Shown here in pieces: positions 22,602-35,540 of a DNA stretch of 64,000 bases. The translations under genes were made by a program, and so were the position numbers. Source of the DNA: Taenia hydatigena (taxonomy: Eukaryota > Platyhelminthes > Cestoda > Cyclophyllidea > Taeniidae); assembly GCA_036345935.2 (NCBI GenBank), contig JADWOT020001139.1, positions 248,001 to 312,000 on the forward strand, read 5' to 3'. Numbering within the stretch: the stretch's first letter is position 1; each line of letters starts with the position of its first letter. Under the pieces are notes generated by a model. It worked only from the letters and a program-made list of their open reading frames with translations, was not told where the DNA came from and made no database searches.

Positions 22602-22687
22602 CATCAATCGTCGGTTGGACCAGAAGAGAGGCTATCAAGTATCTCTTACTCCGTGATGTTCTAGATGTATGGTTGTTGAAATATTGA
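22602..22687 (-). CDS. Candidate small internal exon
   Basis: An 86-nt segment with a strong acceptor (CGACTATCTCTACAG|) and a strong donor (ATTGATG|GTAAGTTG). Only one frame is open; it gives 28 residues that include RSKRYLIASLLVQPTID. It enters in phase 2 and leaves in phase 1, compatible with the candidate at 13194-13395. No family is recognised. Confidence 0.3.
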
Positions 22688-25239
22688 CTGTAGAGATAGT
22701 CGATGTTGGTGCGTGCACCTTAACCCATTTGCATATTTTTTGCATTGACAATTAGCTTTTGTGATTGCATGATTGTTTAGCCCGTAACTTATTTATTTAT
22801 TATCATCGTTTATTTATGTTCAAAAATATGCTCAGTACCACTTACATTTTATTCGATGCGCATATGTATGATAAGAATAAATAATAAGATTTGCATAAAA
22901 GCAATATACTGGTCACAATTAGCAGTGGTGGTTGCACTGGTGCGTACTAAAGAGACGCAAATACGTCGATGTATAAATTGTGACTTGCTGATTGATCAGT
23001 AGAGGGGCTTCATATCGATCTTATTCAATTATAGAGGACAGACAGCTGCATGGTAGGCCTTTTGGTATCAATAGAGGTCGATTTGAAGATTTCATGACCT
23101 CTAATAGATCAGTTGGGGAGGGATGGCTCGCAGATAAAGACAGTCTCAGAGTATGCACGGCCTCTTCCCCTCTCCCCAGTTAAACAAACAGATCATGGGA
23201 AAGGACACATCTTGCGATTTGTCGGAGTCATAGCTGTGGCAAAAATTCCATCCCTCCTCCTTCTCACAAAGCAATTCCACTTAATACGCGTTTTAAAACC
23301 GTAAAATTGTATTACATGTGAAAAATTTTAGCGTTGGATATTTGATGACAGGACATGGAACTTGGTTGTCGACACAATTTCAATTTCAATATAAAGATAA
23401 GTCTAGATATCGACATTGCTTACATCCTCCTCCTCCTCATTCTTCCGCCTCCTTGCCTACCCATTTGTGCGCCCTCACATCCATGCCACTTCTCATCACG
23501 CATCGCCTTAACAACCAATGAAGCCATCGCCATGGCACACATCTCATCCAAACAAATGGGTGGTGTATACCAAAGGCTTCCATGCTTTAGCCTCTTAGTG
23601 AGCCCACCAACTGCAATGCGAAGCGTGCACATCTGCATGGCGACCAAGGCATGCGTGTGGGCATGCGACCAGAAAGTGCACCGAAAGAGTTCAGTGTGGA
23701 TAAATGTGTCAACGTAATTGTGACCCTAGGATTGGCAGGAGTGGATTGCAGACGAGAAGGCCAGCATGCATTTGGTGTGATGATGCAGTGGAAAGCTGTA
23801 TTGGCTAGTAGAAGGGAAGAAAGGGAGCATAATCACCTGATGTGTTTTGTTTGAGCTTAGATATTGCTGCAACAGAATAATGATTTTTCCTGAGTTTTGA
23901 CCCCATTTTGAAGGAAGGCCTTGGCAGCGGTCGGCTTTCGTGCTAACTGTTTCATTTTCTTTTAGCTAAAGTGTTTCAAATGCGCAGATGGCACCAGTTT
24001 TAAACTTATTCTCCTAGCCTCTTTAATGTTGCGCTGTGGACCATGACTCTTGCGGTTATCAGCACAAACTAATCAGAAAACGCTGTGTCCATTGCCATTC
24101 ACCTAATTATTTGAATGGCTGAGAGTTGGTAGGCGCGTGAATCAGCAGCACACCTGTCGCATTTGCGCATGGGTGTGATTGAAGGCAATGCGTTCTAGAG
24201 CTTGCTCTTCTACTGGGCAGTAACACTATGCCACATGCGTAGGATGACAACTATGTAAAATAAACACAGAAGACTCCGTAAAGCTGGGAGAGTTGTGGGC
24301 AATTTTGCTCGAATTGCTGGGGACTTTGCTATTTAGGGAGGTATGCACAACTCCCTACCTCTTCTTCTATTGCCAATCTCAAGTGCTACAGGTTCTGTCT
24401 GCTCAATTAATATGCAATTATGCGAAGCGCGAGTCAAAGCTTAAGTAAAGAAAAATGAATAGGAATATAGTCCTTCCCTTACTCCCCTCCCTTCTCAAGA
24501 ACTAGAGGGAAAGTTGTAAGCGGTATGAGGTGTTGCAGCGAGTTGTCGTTCAAGATAAACATCTCGTTTGACACGATGTGTCCAGACTTTGTTATTCATG
24601 GTGGGTTAAACAATTTCATCGTCTCTGCTTGGATTGCATGGCATCGAGTAAAGAGACCTCACAAAAATCTGTGTCGCGACTAATTTTGCGAATCTCGAAG
24701 TTCGCGGAAAGAGACCATCCCTTAAAAGATTGCATTTTCTTACCTCAACTTATCCGACTCTATTCTTTAATAACCCATTATATGAGAGGTTATACGAATT
24801 CGATGCACATCATTATGTAAGATGGGGTTTTTAATTGCGTAAGTGAAACGGGATATAATTAAGCAGATTTTTGTTTATGACGAATGCTGTGCTTATTTTT
24901 CCGCTAGTTTAAACCGTCCGAAACTTTTGAGGCAATGGCAAAGGCGAAGTTCACCTTTAACGCTGTTCAATAATGCCTCCATGCTTACAAAAATATTCCC
25001 TTGAAATAAAACAAACTTTTTTCGAATTCAGGATCTGTAGCTTCTTAGACAAGAGGAAAAGCCAGACACTAGAAACATTTTTAACCGTATTACTTCACGT
25101 TTCATCGAAGTGACTATTTATACGAATGCTATCTCTGACCGTAAACTTACTGGATAAGTATAAATAGGACAATCACCAAGTTGACTGTGAATAAGTCTCT
25201 TCTTCCTTCCCTTTCACTACCCTACTCTCCATTACCTAC
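22688..25239. other. No gene seen, 2.5 kb
   Basis: Contains AT-rich text near 22770-22890, CT-rich text near 23420-23450 and several motif-free open frames (23355-23854, 24578-24820). A 34-nt exon-like segment (about 25151-25184, minus strand) encodes only ten hydrophobic residues and cannot be told from chance. Confidence 0.5.
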
Positions 25240-25345
25240 CCCTTTTCAGCCATCCGATTGTTTGCTGCTGTACAATGGTAGTCACTCAATGACGGCCTTT
25301 CAATTAGTAGTAAAAATTTGGGGCTAAGAGTAATATGGACCCTTC
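25240..25345 (+). repeat. Possible R1 3' fragment
   Basis: AGTAGTAAAAATT and the following text up to AGTAATATGG resemble the R1 3' end (AGTAAAAATTAGGGATAAGTAATGC at 16278 and AAATTAGTAGTAAATTATGC at 5431), after a CT-rich stretch. The match is short and the assignment is tentative. Confidence 0.3.
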
Positions 25346-25807
25346 TTCATTCCACTTGAGGGAACAACTTTAATCTTTGAACAAACATTCAGTGCTGCAT
25401 TACTTTCATTTGCAAACATTATAAATGATAGCGCTGGTCACTGAATTTTATCCATAATAGCTTATGCTCACTGGATAAAATGATGTAGACCTCAGCTATG
25501 ATCGGGTTACTCAGAGGTATCAGTGTTGTTGTCACGTTGGCGGGTGCTGTTGAAACCAGAACACACCATTTACATCCTTGTTTTGCTTTTGCAATATTTT
25601 TCGTTCGCTGATCTTCGAACTCTGACACAAAAATGTTGACTTTGGTATTCATTATTGTATGGCAGCTTCTGCACCGATGGTATCAATGGATAAAGTAGAC
25701 TTATTTTCTAAACAGCTGAAGTCCCGCTTTTTAACATTTGTTGTTCATTTGATATGTCTTCGCTCTAGCTAATCTAAAGCTATTCAGTGAATTTCTTGAT
25801 CATCTAG

Positions 25808-26059
25808 ATTTTCAAAACACTTGTAATGAAAGTGTTGACAAACACTGGGAAAGGCAGGAAAGCTTTCTTAGCTTCGCCAAAATCTGAGGAGACTTCAGAT
25901 ACAGAAGAGTACTCATTTATCACTACTCCACCTCTCATGCAACGAAGTGAGGTCACAACAATGTGCATCTCACCAAGGGAAATTCTCGACCAAATTAACT
26001 TAATGGATGGCAAAACCAACGATATCTCGACTACCACCCCTAATTCACACATCGACTAG
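25808..26059 (+). CDS. Candidate 3'-terminal exon, unknown hydrophilic protein
   Basis: After the acceptor TTGATCATCTAG| a plus-strand frame runs 83 codons to a TAG stop. The product is hydrophilic and Ser/Thr/Glu-rich, with KSEETSDTEEYSFITTPPLM in the middle and a C-terminus TTTPNSHID, which suggests a disordered or cytoplasmic tail. ATTAAA at about 26111 could serve as the poly(A) signal. No upstream exons were identified. The opposite strand is also open here (25804-26052), which weakens the case. No family is recognised. Confidence 0.3.
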   Translation: MFKTLVMKVLTNTGKGRKAFLASPKSEETSDTEEYSFITTPPLMQRSEVTTMCISPREILDQINLMDGKTNDISTTTPNSHID

Positions 26060-28189
26060 CACGGTAATCGGAGATGCTAGTGCCATAATTATGATGCATA
26101 TGGAAGATGATTAAATCAGACCCGCTTTCCTGATTTTCTTTAACTCGTCCCGTCACTTCACAACCTCTGAGTAGTAACGGTGGGAAAAGACCTTGTTAAT
26201 TGCACTCCAAATGACTAGATTAAAGAGACCACTTGTTGAGGTCACTCCTTTACGAAAGGGCTTGCCTCCAATTTGACACGTTTCTTGGTGTGGACTATCC
26301 ACATATAGCGAGAAGAAGCGAAGTGATTGCACGTGGCTAATAAGAGTTAACTACACCTTATAAGATGGTATTTTTCCTGATTTAGCTCTAACTAATCGGT
26401 GCTAACTGTGCGACGCTAGGGAAGGAAGGTTAATGATCTCATAGTTTTGCCATTGGCTTTGCAAAAGCTACATTCATGCATATCAATGGAGTGTGAGGCG
26501 TCGATCTTAAGCATCATCTACGTTGTAAGCTGGAAGGGAGATGTCAAATCACATCTTGGCAAGACGCTACCTTTGCCGCCAAATTTTGTTGGGATTCTTG
26601 ATCATTATTTTCAAAGAATAAGCTCAGACTTAGGGACATTCTAGGGTAATGGCTGAAAGACCTATCAGACTCCATTGTCATATTAAAAATATTTTCACAT
26701 GGCACTAATGGCATTATATATTTGAGCTAAATTTTAACAAACGCTGCACAAACGTGGTAAAGAATGAGCATTTAATTTGGCCATACTCTATACTCTATGC
26801 TGCATTATTATATTACTCCCTTACTTACTCATTCTTCTCACATTAATGCATTTGCCTATTTACTAACCCGCCCTCTTGCTTTTCTTATATGACTATGCCA
26901 GCACACACACACGCACACATAACATTTCCCTCCACTTCTCACTCTCGCATTCTTGCCATATCACGTCATCTGTGCTTCCTTTATTCCCATTCTGTGCACG
27001 CCAGTGCTAAGCGCAATAGCAACGCACTTATTCGTGCATTTGCTACTGCAATGCTGGCATCAGCATTCCGCCAAACGCTAATGTCAAAGGAATCGTGAGG
27101 CCACCGCCGATTGCGGCGTTGCCACGACCACCAAATCAGCTGCCTTCAATATTAACACTATTAATTCAACTTGCTTTGCTCAGCTAAATGTAGTAGCACA
27201 CACAACACATTCCACTCATTAGAGGAGAGCAAAGATGATGAGATGCAAAGGCGTTTCAATGTGTGCGATGCCACAAATGCAAAGGAAAGGGCGTAGATGG
27301 ATTGAGGGCAGGGGTGAAATGGAGAGAATCGTACAACGGTAGAACGCGATATAGTGTGCCAGCGGCACGACATGTACTACAACCGTCACCGGTGCGCGAG
27401 CTAACCCGGCGAGATGTAGCACAACCTCATGGAGTGACAAAACCCATAGGTCACCACCCCGTGCGATCACTGGCGTCTGTAATATCAGTTAATGGGCATG
27501 ATATGGTTTTTGGGCGGTAATCAAACATCCACAGCGGAACACCTATGTTTCGTAGCCACACTGTCACGATCTGATTCATAAGAAGGTGGAATGCGCTTGG
27601 CAAATATGTCCTACCATTGGTCAAAAGCGAGTATAATCCTGAGATGTGCTGCCGCGAAATCTCATCAGTCGCGTGCGTAAGCAGCCCTTCTACTCGTAGA
27701 GGTATGCTTGGTGCTGTGCTGCTTGTGATGTGTTTCGGGTCTATGGATCCGTTCCAGAAAACAAATGATCATGCCATGAGTGGATCATTCTCTGGAAGAT
27801 TAATTATTTCTCTTCTAACCAGCTATGAGTGTCGCCAGTATTCATGCGCTTAATATGAGACGCTTTTCTGCATTTAACGGTGCTCTTTCATGCTGTCAGT
27901 GTTGCTCGTGAAGTTGGATTTTTATCAAGTCATTGAGAGATCAAAGTGAAAATGTGATGATTTATAATGCACTGAAATGACTGCTACGCAGGAAATAAGG
28001 ATAGATTTGTGAAATTTTGACATTTTCTAGCCAAAGTTGGTATGCTAAAGGCCTTGTTATTTTGAGGTTAAATTGAGGCTACGTGGGCAAGTCATTATGC
28101 CCAATGGAAACCGAGACAAAATCAGCAGAAGCCTACGACAATCATGGATATGGTTTTCATTCAGCGTCCATAATTTGTTTGTATTAAAT
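26060..28189. other. No gene seen, 2.1 kb
   Basis: Holds a CA repeat (26902-26919). Motif-free frames occur on both strands at 27161-27520, where the sequence is somewhat G+C-richer. No recognised exon or repeat copy. Confidence 0.5.
26902..26919. repeat. CA simple repeat
   Basis: A short CA tract interrupted by one CG. Confidence 0.75.
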
Positions 28190-28590
28190 AGCCACTGCAT
28201 ATGCAAAGAATCGGCAATGCCGCTTGTGCTTGCAATTCAGCCCATCCACCCGTCAATAAGGCACTTGCCACAATATTGCACTGTGGCGATTATTCAGAAT
28301 GCGGAAGAGAAGGAAGATGCATGTGATGGTGAGTAGGCTAAGTAATGGGACATGAATGCCACCAACGAAAATAGAGGTGACGAAAATGTAGGTGCGAGGG
28401 AGTATGCCAATTGGGAAACAAAATATAAATGAAAATAAAAATCTAACAACCGGCCAAGATGATAGAGTGCAAGGTGTTGCTAAAAGAGGTAAAGCAAACG
28501 TTACATTTTCAGGCTATGTGCACTTCACCAATCGAAATTTGGCTCGAAATTTCATTGCTGGCATTTTCGTAAATAACTGCTTATGAGACA
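28190..28590 (+). repeat. R5 repeat, copy 1
   Basis: Aligns in direct orientation with 60240-60620. Shared landmarks are AGGCACTT-CC, ATTCAGAA(T/C)GC, GTGCCAATTGGGAAACAAA or its relative (ATGCCAATTGGGAAACAAAA here), GCAAGG-G-TGCT, AAAG(C/G)-AAA-AAATTTCA-like text and GTATTT(A)-CTG near the end. Divergence is high. No coding potential is shared. Confidence 0.6.
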
Positions 28591-31199
28591 ATCCTAGTGT
28601 GCTGGCTTTAGAAATCAAGAATTGGCAGCTTCTGTAATGAATGGAAGTAAAAATTGTGAGAGGCGCCAAATTTCTTTTCGAGCAAATCTATGTCTGCATA
28701 ATCAGAGCTAGTCTAATCCTTACGGCAGCAAAGTACAGCAAGGTTATTTCGAAGCGGCTTGCTACCTATCATTTTATGTGCAAATAAAATCCATTTCTAA
28801 ACCATTAAACCACGTACTTATTTTATGGGCTGCGCTTACATTTGTGATCTTCCCACAAGTTGAACTAAAAAGAAACAATAACACATGAAAACTGTCATTC
28901 AAGTTTATGAAATGAATACTCAGCATAAATGCTTATCAACAGCCGGAATACTAATTGCCTAACAAGCAGCTAGCAGGTATTTTGGGTCATTGGACATGTT
29001 TTGGTAAACGGAATGAAGGGTTTCTTGCTAAATCCTGGAAGTGAGGTGCTTACTTTTCCAAAGTTGGATTGAGCGATGACGCTGGGTCTGGTTTGTTGTG
29101 TAACTAATGCAGACTCTGCAGAAAATATATGTGAGGTGGGTGCATACCGCCCGCACCTCTTGTCTACTGCGTCCAGCATTTCCTTTTGCTTGCATGGTCC
29201 GAGTCAACACGCGACTCTTTACAGATTGCTTGTGCTAATGAGATGGATCAACTAGACGCTTTGGAGATCAAAAACCCTCTTGTCTTCATAAAGCTTTAAT
29301 ACTTAGAAATTGTTTGGCAAGAGAATGCAAGGAAGCTGTCGCATATTAGGGACTTGCCAGTACTCTGTGTATCTCTCCGTTGACGTCCATCAGTAGCTCC
29401 GCTTTAGATTGTGGCCTGATTCTGGTGCAAATGCGGGCGAGCCATCTATTCCTTTAATTGTATTAGGCTATGCGAGTGCCTGATGATTCCTACTCGCTAT
29501 TAAATTGCCCCTCTCTCAGATTATGCATAAAGTGACACACCATCGCCTTATTTTGTTTAGTCTGGTAGTTACCTTCATGTCCTTTCCAGAAAAATACGGC
29601 GGCCACAGCCGCATATTTTAAAGTAATTAAATTTTAATCAACTCTTTATTTAGACGCATTCTTGTCTTACTTTTGATAAAAATACTGATTAAGCTCCAAC
29701 AGACTTGGAATGTGCCATAAGCACTAGGATTGCAGTTATTTAAAAAGAGAAATGTAGCAAGGGCTAGTAATATAAGATCCACCGGTTACTGATTAATCAC
29801 TTTAACAACGATGTAGCAGTATAAGGCAGTCTTACACAGTGTTACTAAGAGGTTTTGTGGATTAATGACAAGCAGCAAAAGTCTATTCGCATTTTTGGGT
29901 CAGTCATCAATCCGAGCCACCGCTGAATTTGTTGTTCAGGAAATAAAAGCCCGAACTTTGAGGAAATCAGATTATTGAATTAAATGTAGTAGATAGTGGG
30001 GAAAAGCCTGCCCATAAATCGTCAGCGACGAAATCAAGAAGTTGCTTATCTGATGTGCTTCATATCAGGCGCTTCTGACAAGTCCTCTTCTCTCACCCAT
30101 TCGTCAATTTGAAACGCCTTGCGACGGATTCTACTTTGACAACCTTCCCTCGTTAATGCTAATAGGAATATGAAAATGTGAGAACCTTCCTTCCATTTGC
30201 ACAATGCTCACGAGCCCCTTTGCAGTCAAAAGCACAAAGAGTGGACTCAAACAAAGGCCAATAACCACTCAAAAAGGAAAATGATGCACAAAGGAACGTC
30301 AAGATAGTTAGGCCGAGGGTGCGACCTATCCGATTACTCTACCATTTAAGGATCAGCAGTCGGCCGCTCTTATGCTGCACGTGCAAAGCATGCAGTCAAG
30401 AGAAAACAAATGTTGCCGCCGCAAGGAAAGCAACCTCAGCGCTTAATTTTCATCGCATTTTTCGTAAATCTGCGTGTTGGAGCCCGAACACCTCGGGTAC
30501 AGCAATAGCAATAGCTGTTGTCTGTTGCAGCAGATGCATGTGCAATGCATCACATTCTGTGATTACCTTTGCGCGTCTGAATGCTGGTGGCAAGGGATCC
30601 TCAAGCATGTCTCTGCTGATAGCTGCCGCAGTCATACAAAGGTGGCTATACTTGTGTATTAAATAAGAAAGTAAAGAATTCACAGCCACGTTTATGTGGT
30701 AACGCAAGCGAAATTTAGGAAGGATGATGACATCGGTAGCACTATCTGAAGACGGTAGATGATGGGATTGGATTAGTAAGTGAGAAGTATGGCAACGAGA
30801 AATTAGGCACCAGACAATTTATACTGAGTATTTATTCAGTAGCTTTGGCATTCCACCTCAAAATGCAAATGCAAAGAAGTTTCAGAATATTTCTTGGCCG
30901 GCGATTCCTAAATCTACTATGTTTAAAGACAAATGTCAACATTTAGAGAGACGTTTCACTTCTCTGTCAATAAGGCCAAAATAAGACGCAAAGGACCTTG
31001 GGCGCACTTAAAGATGTTATTTGAAGCCATTCCATGGTATAGCCACCTGTCACAACCCCTATCTCATCTGGCTATATCGTGCACCATATCCTTAAACTCC
31101 ACGTAGCTGCCCGATCGCGGTACTTGCCGTCATACCCACTTAATAGCACCGCGTGCTGAATTGGCAACATGACATTTTAAACCACCCTGCGAAGTAAAA
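28591..31199. other. No gene seen, 2.6 kb
   Basis: No recognisable exon or repeat partner. Opposite-strand frames at 30319-30707 overlap fully and have no motif. Confidence 0.5.
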
Positions 31200-31937
31200 G
31201 GCTGTGAGCTCACTCAAGCTGTATTCAGCCTTCTCGCCTTCCGCTTTCCTGACGTACATGCCCCTGTACAAAGCAGTCGGGAGCATCTTGTTTTCCTCTC
31301 CTTAAACACAACCCTTCCTACTGAAACCCATCCATCCGACAACCTATAAGATAAGCGTTCACCACCTTTTAAAGCTGTTGTTAAGGCCAAGTAGTAGCAC
31401 TCCAATTTTGACAATCCATGGCATATTTAGCAGTAGGATTGGAGCACCAAATAAAGACGGCGCTTTGAAGTGTACTTCATCTCCGTCAATAAGCTGAAAC
31501 TCAACAAAATTACAACGCCTACACCTGCTGAGGTAAAACACGCCGCAGCCACCATTAGATCGTAAAAACGGGCTACAGTTGTGCGATAAAACACCTCCAT
31601 CCCCAATTCATATATATGTGCTGCAGCATCCTCAAATTTTCCCCTCTCCAGAGACGAAAAGGGGCATCATACTCGGATAGAATACGTACACATGTATTTA
31701 ACATACCAACGACCCACCCCATTAAGATGCAACGACAAGGCAAATAGATAGCCCCACCACTGAAATCCTCCATCCAACATACCACTAGCGCACTACATAT
31801 TCGCCTCTATGCTCTCCCCGGCAAGAGCTCTGCGTTCTCAGACCCCTCATCCTCCATGGTGTAAGCAAAATCCCGTATGGGATGGAACAATGTGCTAGCC
31901 ATCACACGCTTCCATGACCAGTGGAGGAAATACGAGC
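31200..31937 (-). other. Run of minus-strand open frames, possible decayed coding relic
   Basis: Consecutive minus-strand frames cover this G+C-richer stretch with few gaps: 31937-31807, 31785-31573, 31541-31359 and 31414-31214. The first follows an acceptor-like TTGCTTTTAG| and reads LFHPIRDFAYTMEDEGSENA before a stop. No domain is recognised. The clustering on one strand suggests a frameshifted gene or element remnant, but the frames could also be chance in a stretch poor in stop codons. Confidence 0.25.
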
Positions 31938-33185
31938 CTAAAAGCAAAAGGTCAAACTCCTGCTAACTGCGCGGTGCCACGACAACTATAGTGACAGAAT
32001 AATTAGGATTTAAAATAGCTACCAGTCCGAAATCTACTGTCAAATCGCAAACATGCACGGACAAGCCCAATTACCTCTCTAGGGCAAGGGAACTAAACTC
32101 AGTACCATTAACTGGCAGATGACCATTGAAACGCACAAAAGAATGCTAAAATAGTACAATCTTATGTGGCATAAGCTGTGTAGGTGAGAAGCTGCAGAGG
32201 CAAGTAGAGCATGAAGTCGTTGAGCATTTCACTTTCCGCCCCCAAATTAAGTGTACCTGAAGGATAAGTTATCCCACTCACTGCAGCAGTCACGCGTGGA
32301 CGTCATTTAAATGCCTCTGGAAAGTTACTCATGCGTGGATACGGGCCAATAACTTGCGTCCTAATGCATATCAAAGCATCATAATATAACCGTCCTTCAA
32401 ATTTCTTCACACTTATTTGATATCGGTGAAAACAACAAAATCTCGATATCTTAGAGTAAAAAACGAACAAGCAAAACTGTTAATCGTAAGAAAATAACAT
32501 ATAATTTGACTTATCTGGCATGCGCACTAAGTAACCGGTTCACTCTTTGTTTTTGCTCTCGCGTGGAACTCACACCCCGTACTCAGGCGTTCATAAGTGT
32601 GCAGATGGGAAGGAGAGGCTAGTAATGGGTACGATGAATGAGAAAACTTGCCTCCTAGGCGTGGTCCCTCGTTTGGCCCGCCATCATTAGAAATTTAGAC
32701 ACGCAGGGCAAATTGTCTCGCATAACCGGACTATATGAAATTAATTTATTTTCCTAAAGACATCTCAATTTTGATCAAAAGTTTATTTCTCAGACGAATC
32801 GTGTTGGGCATGCACAGCTTATGAATAACCCCGGTTGACTAAGTGCGGTTTGAGCTGCCATGACAGCACACCTCAACAGCGATCGTAGCCGCAATAGACC
32901 TTGATCAAGTGGTAGGCATGCATCTAAAATTTCGTTAACTTTGATGAAGACGAATTGTAGTAGAACGAGCAATCATCATTTCGAACGCTTTTACGACACA
33001 TAACATGAGAATTATGAAAAACAAATTCCAATCTTTGATTTTAAGCTAAACATGAGGAAAAAATGGGTATTTCAATGTTAGCAGCGAACTAATGTGAAAC
33101 TTCGGTGATAAAGTCTTCAGCCAATAGCCTTGAACGCAATTGCCATCATTAAAATTAATTAGGATTGTGTATACTTTGCAAGGAC
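31938..33185. other. No gene seen
   Basis: No recognised exon, RNA gene or repeat partner up to the left end of the large inverted repeat. Confidence 0.5.
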
Positions 33186-35540
33186 AAAACAGCCGTTGTT
33201 AAGAGTGCCTCCACTCACGACCGCCTATCTAAACGCATGATTTTACCAACTGATCGGACAAGGCTGGCCAGGAAGGGGCTTTTCAGGTTGCACAATGCAA
33301 GTGGATGCTGGTGACCCACGCACTGACCCTGAATATTGGCGCGCTGAATGCATGCAATCGCACAGACGCGACTGACCTTATACCACTGTGTCCTAAAATC
33401 CATAAACACCAGGGCCACCACGCCTGCAAAGTCCGAAAAATGAGTGGAAGTAAGTTTCGTGTCACACTATTCAAGGTGCTCTAGGCTAAAAGGCATAATC
33501 TCATGAAGAGCAACGCTCGTTCTCGACGCGGTGCGGTGTGACTCAAGGCTTCAGAGGCTGCTCAACTCCACCCACTTGACCGATAAAACCTTCGACACGT
33601 AAAGTGCTGCACTCTCGATTGGCCCTACATCACGGTGCGAATTCTCTTTGGACATCAAGGAGAGCAAGACAGAATGCCAGGCCACTTGCTACACGTGCCA
33701 ACGGTAAAGAAGTTGATGTAAATAGCAAGAGGCATGCTTCTAGTACAACGCCTTCTCACAATTTTGTTGTATTCTAAGAGGGATTCCCATAAGTAGCCAC
33801 TGCACTCAGCATTTCTAGCATTCTTCATTATGATGACATCTGCTTATAGGCCACTTCGTCGAATACCTGAGTGGAAACCTCGGTATATATAAAAATTGGA
33901 ATGAGCAAACTTGATTAAAACAAACGGCTAGCAGCAGACGGCTAACTAGAAAATACTTCGAAATCCTAATTAAGAAATTGGGATTTGTGGTCGCTCTGCT
34001 GTAAATTTATTAAAAATGTCACCTGCTGTGGCTATGGGAGTGAGCGTAGGTGAACTCCATGTCACTACCATCTCCTAATGGTCTCTCTTCTCGTTTTCAC
34101 TCTTTTGGGGCCGCAACCCTATCTATGGATAAAAAGTCTATGCAAGAAAGCAATGCACCTATTTTGGTCTTTCATTGAATGAGCAAAATAAGCTTGCAGG
34201 AGTGTAGTTCAGCAGTATTGACGGTTCCTCAGAAAGTGTGACTAAGTTAAATGAACCCCGTGTCGACACATCATCGCACTACCCACTTTCGGTTCATTAA
34301 ACTACTGTTGTGGTGAGAATGCTTCAATCAGGGATGGCTACCAAGGTAAGATCCAACACCAGACTGAGGGCGAATAATAATTCGCTCTTCTGGAAGATGT
34401 GTCTCTCCTTTGGATGCTGTCTTTCTTCCTTCATTCCTGTAGTCTATAGCACTGCCGCGCAATTTCAATTTGCCATCTTCATTTCAAACAAATGCAAATG
34501 CTGTTAGAGCATCAGATTCACGAATGCGCCTCTCTGCCTCCTATTACTACTACCGTTCGACATGCTGTGCCACTTCCTTGACCGGCTTTCATGCATCTAC
34601 CTTCCTTCGCATCGGTCTGACAGATACACGAGCGATTGTCACTACAACCCGTTAACTACTTCACTCTTCGCCACTTAAGACCTGTCACCATATGTTAGAA
34701 ATTGAATGGATGCGTAAATGCTACCTCGCTTAATCAAATTGCTGACAAAATAGCTCACCATCTCAAACTGCTTAGGAATGGCTTATGAGTACTCTAGCGA
34801 AATTCGTGAGCCTCACGTTCACGAAATTCGAGGTGCGCGCAAACTGTGACAATTTCAATATATTCATTTCATTCCACATATGCTGTGCAATGCATCTACA
34901 TTCCGATATTCCATCGACCAGGCATCCAACACATAAATGGACAACATGGCGCAAATGCGGCTGAGACAACATGTTGGTGGTCTCAAAATACTGATCAAAT
35001 GACTCACTAAAACAAAGCCAACCAAATCATAATTTGCTGTGGCTTAAGCAAAGTATGGTGAGTTACGCCTTTCAAAACTCACCCGCATTTCACAGGTACA
35101 AATACTTGAAGCTGGACAAACTGCGCACATACGCATTGACACGTGGATACTTGGGACAATAAAGGCTGTTGACGAAATTGTTTGAATGAGTTGGTCACAT
35201 TCACTGGTTTGTGCTTGTCGTACACACGGCAGACCCGAGTGTAAACGACCCGGCATTAGTCTTCCCATCCTCGGCATTTACACCCCCAGAACTAATAAAA
35301 TGGTCATATAGAGTCATAATTTATTTGCACTTTATTGAACACAGTGCAAAGAGATTCACGATCACTGGTCGCCTCATGTCTAATAGGTGCAATGAAGCAG
35401 ACTTCCCAGACGCTCCCTTCCAGGTGGCCTACACAACTGGAGAATTCGCATCACCACTACAAATGTGAGTTGACTTCAGTCCACGGGCTTCGATGAGGTC
35501 TGCTCAACGAGCGAACATAATCACCTAGCTGGACGGAGCA
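33186..35540 (+). repeat. R4 large inverted repeat, left arm
   Basis: About 2.35 kb that aligns with the reverse complement of 36500-38890. Landmarks from outside in are ACGCATGATTTTA-CAACT, TGCACAATGCAAG-GGATGCTGGT, ATTGGCGC, CACTGTGTCCT, TGCGGTGTGA, CTCCACCCACTT, CAAGAGGCATGCTTCT, GTTGGATGC text in opposite orientation near 34920, the AAGCCA text near 35040, and near the centre AATTTATTTGCA and TGCAAAGAGATT. Divergence is roughly a quarter to a third. Short frames such as 35044-35277 and its partner at 36821-37036 share residues (MPRM-RL-P-RL-SG-P-VRQ) but are both broken. The element class is unknown. Confidence 0.85.
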
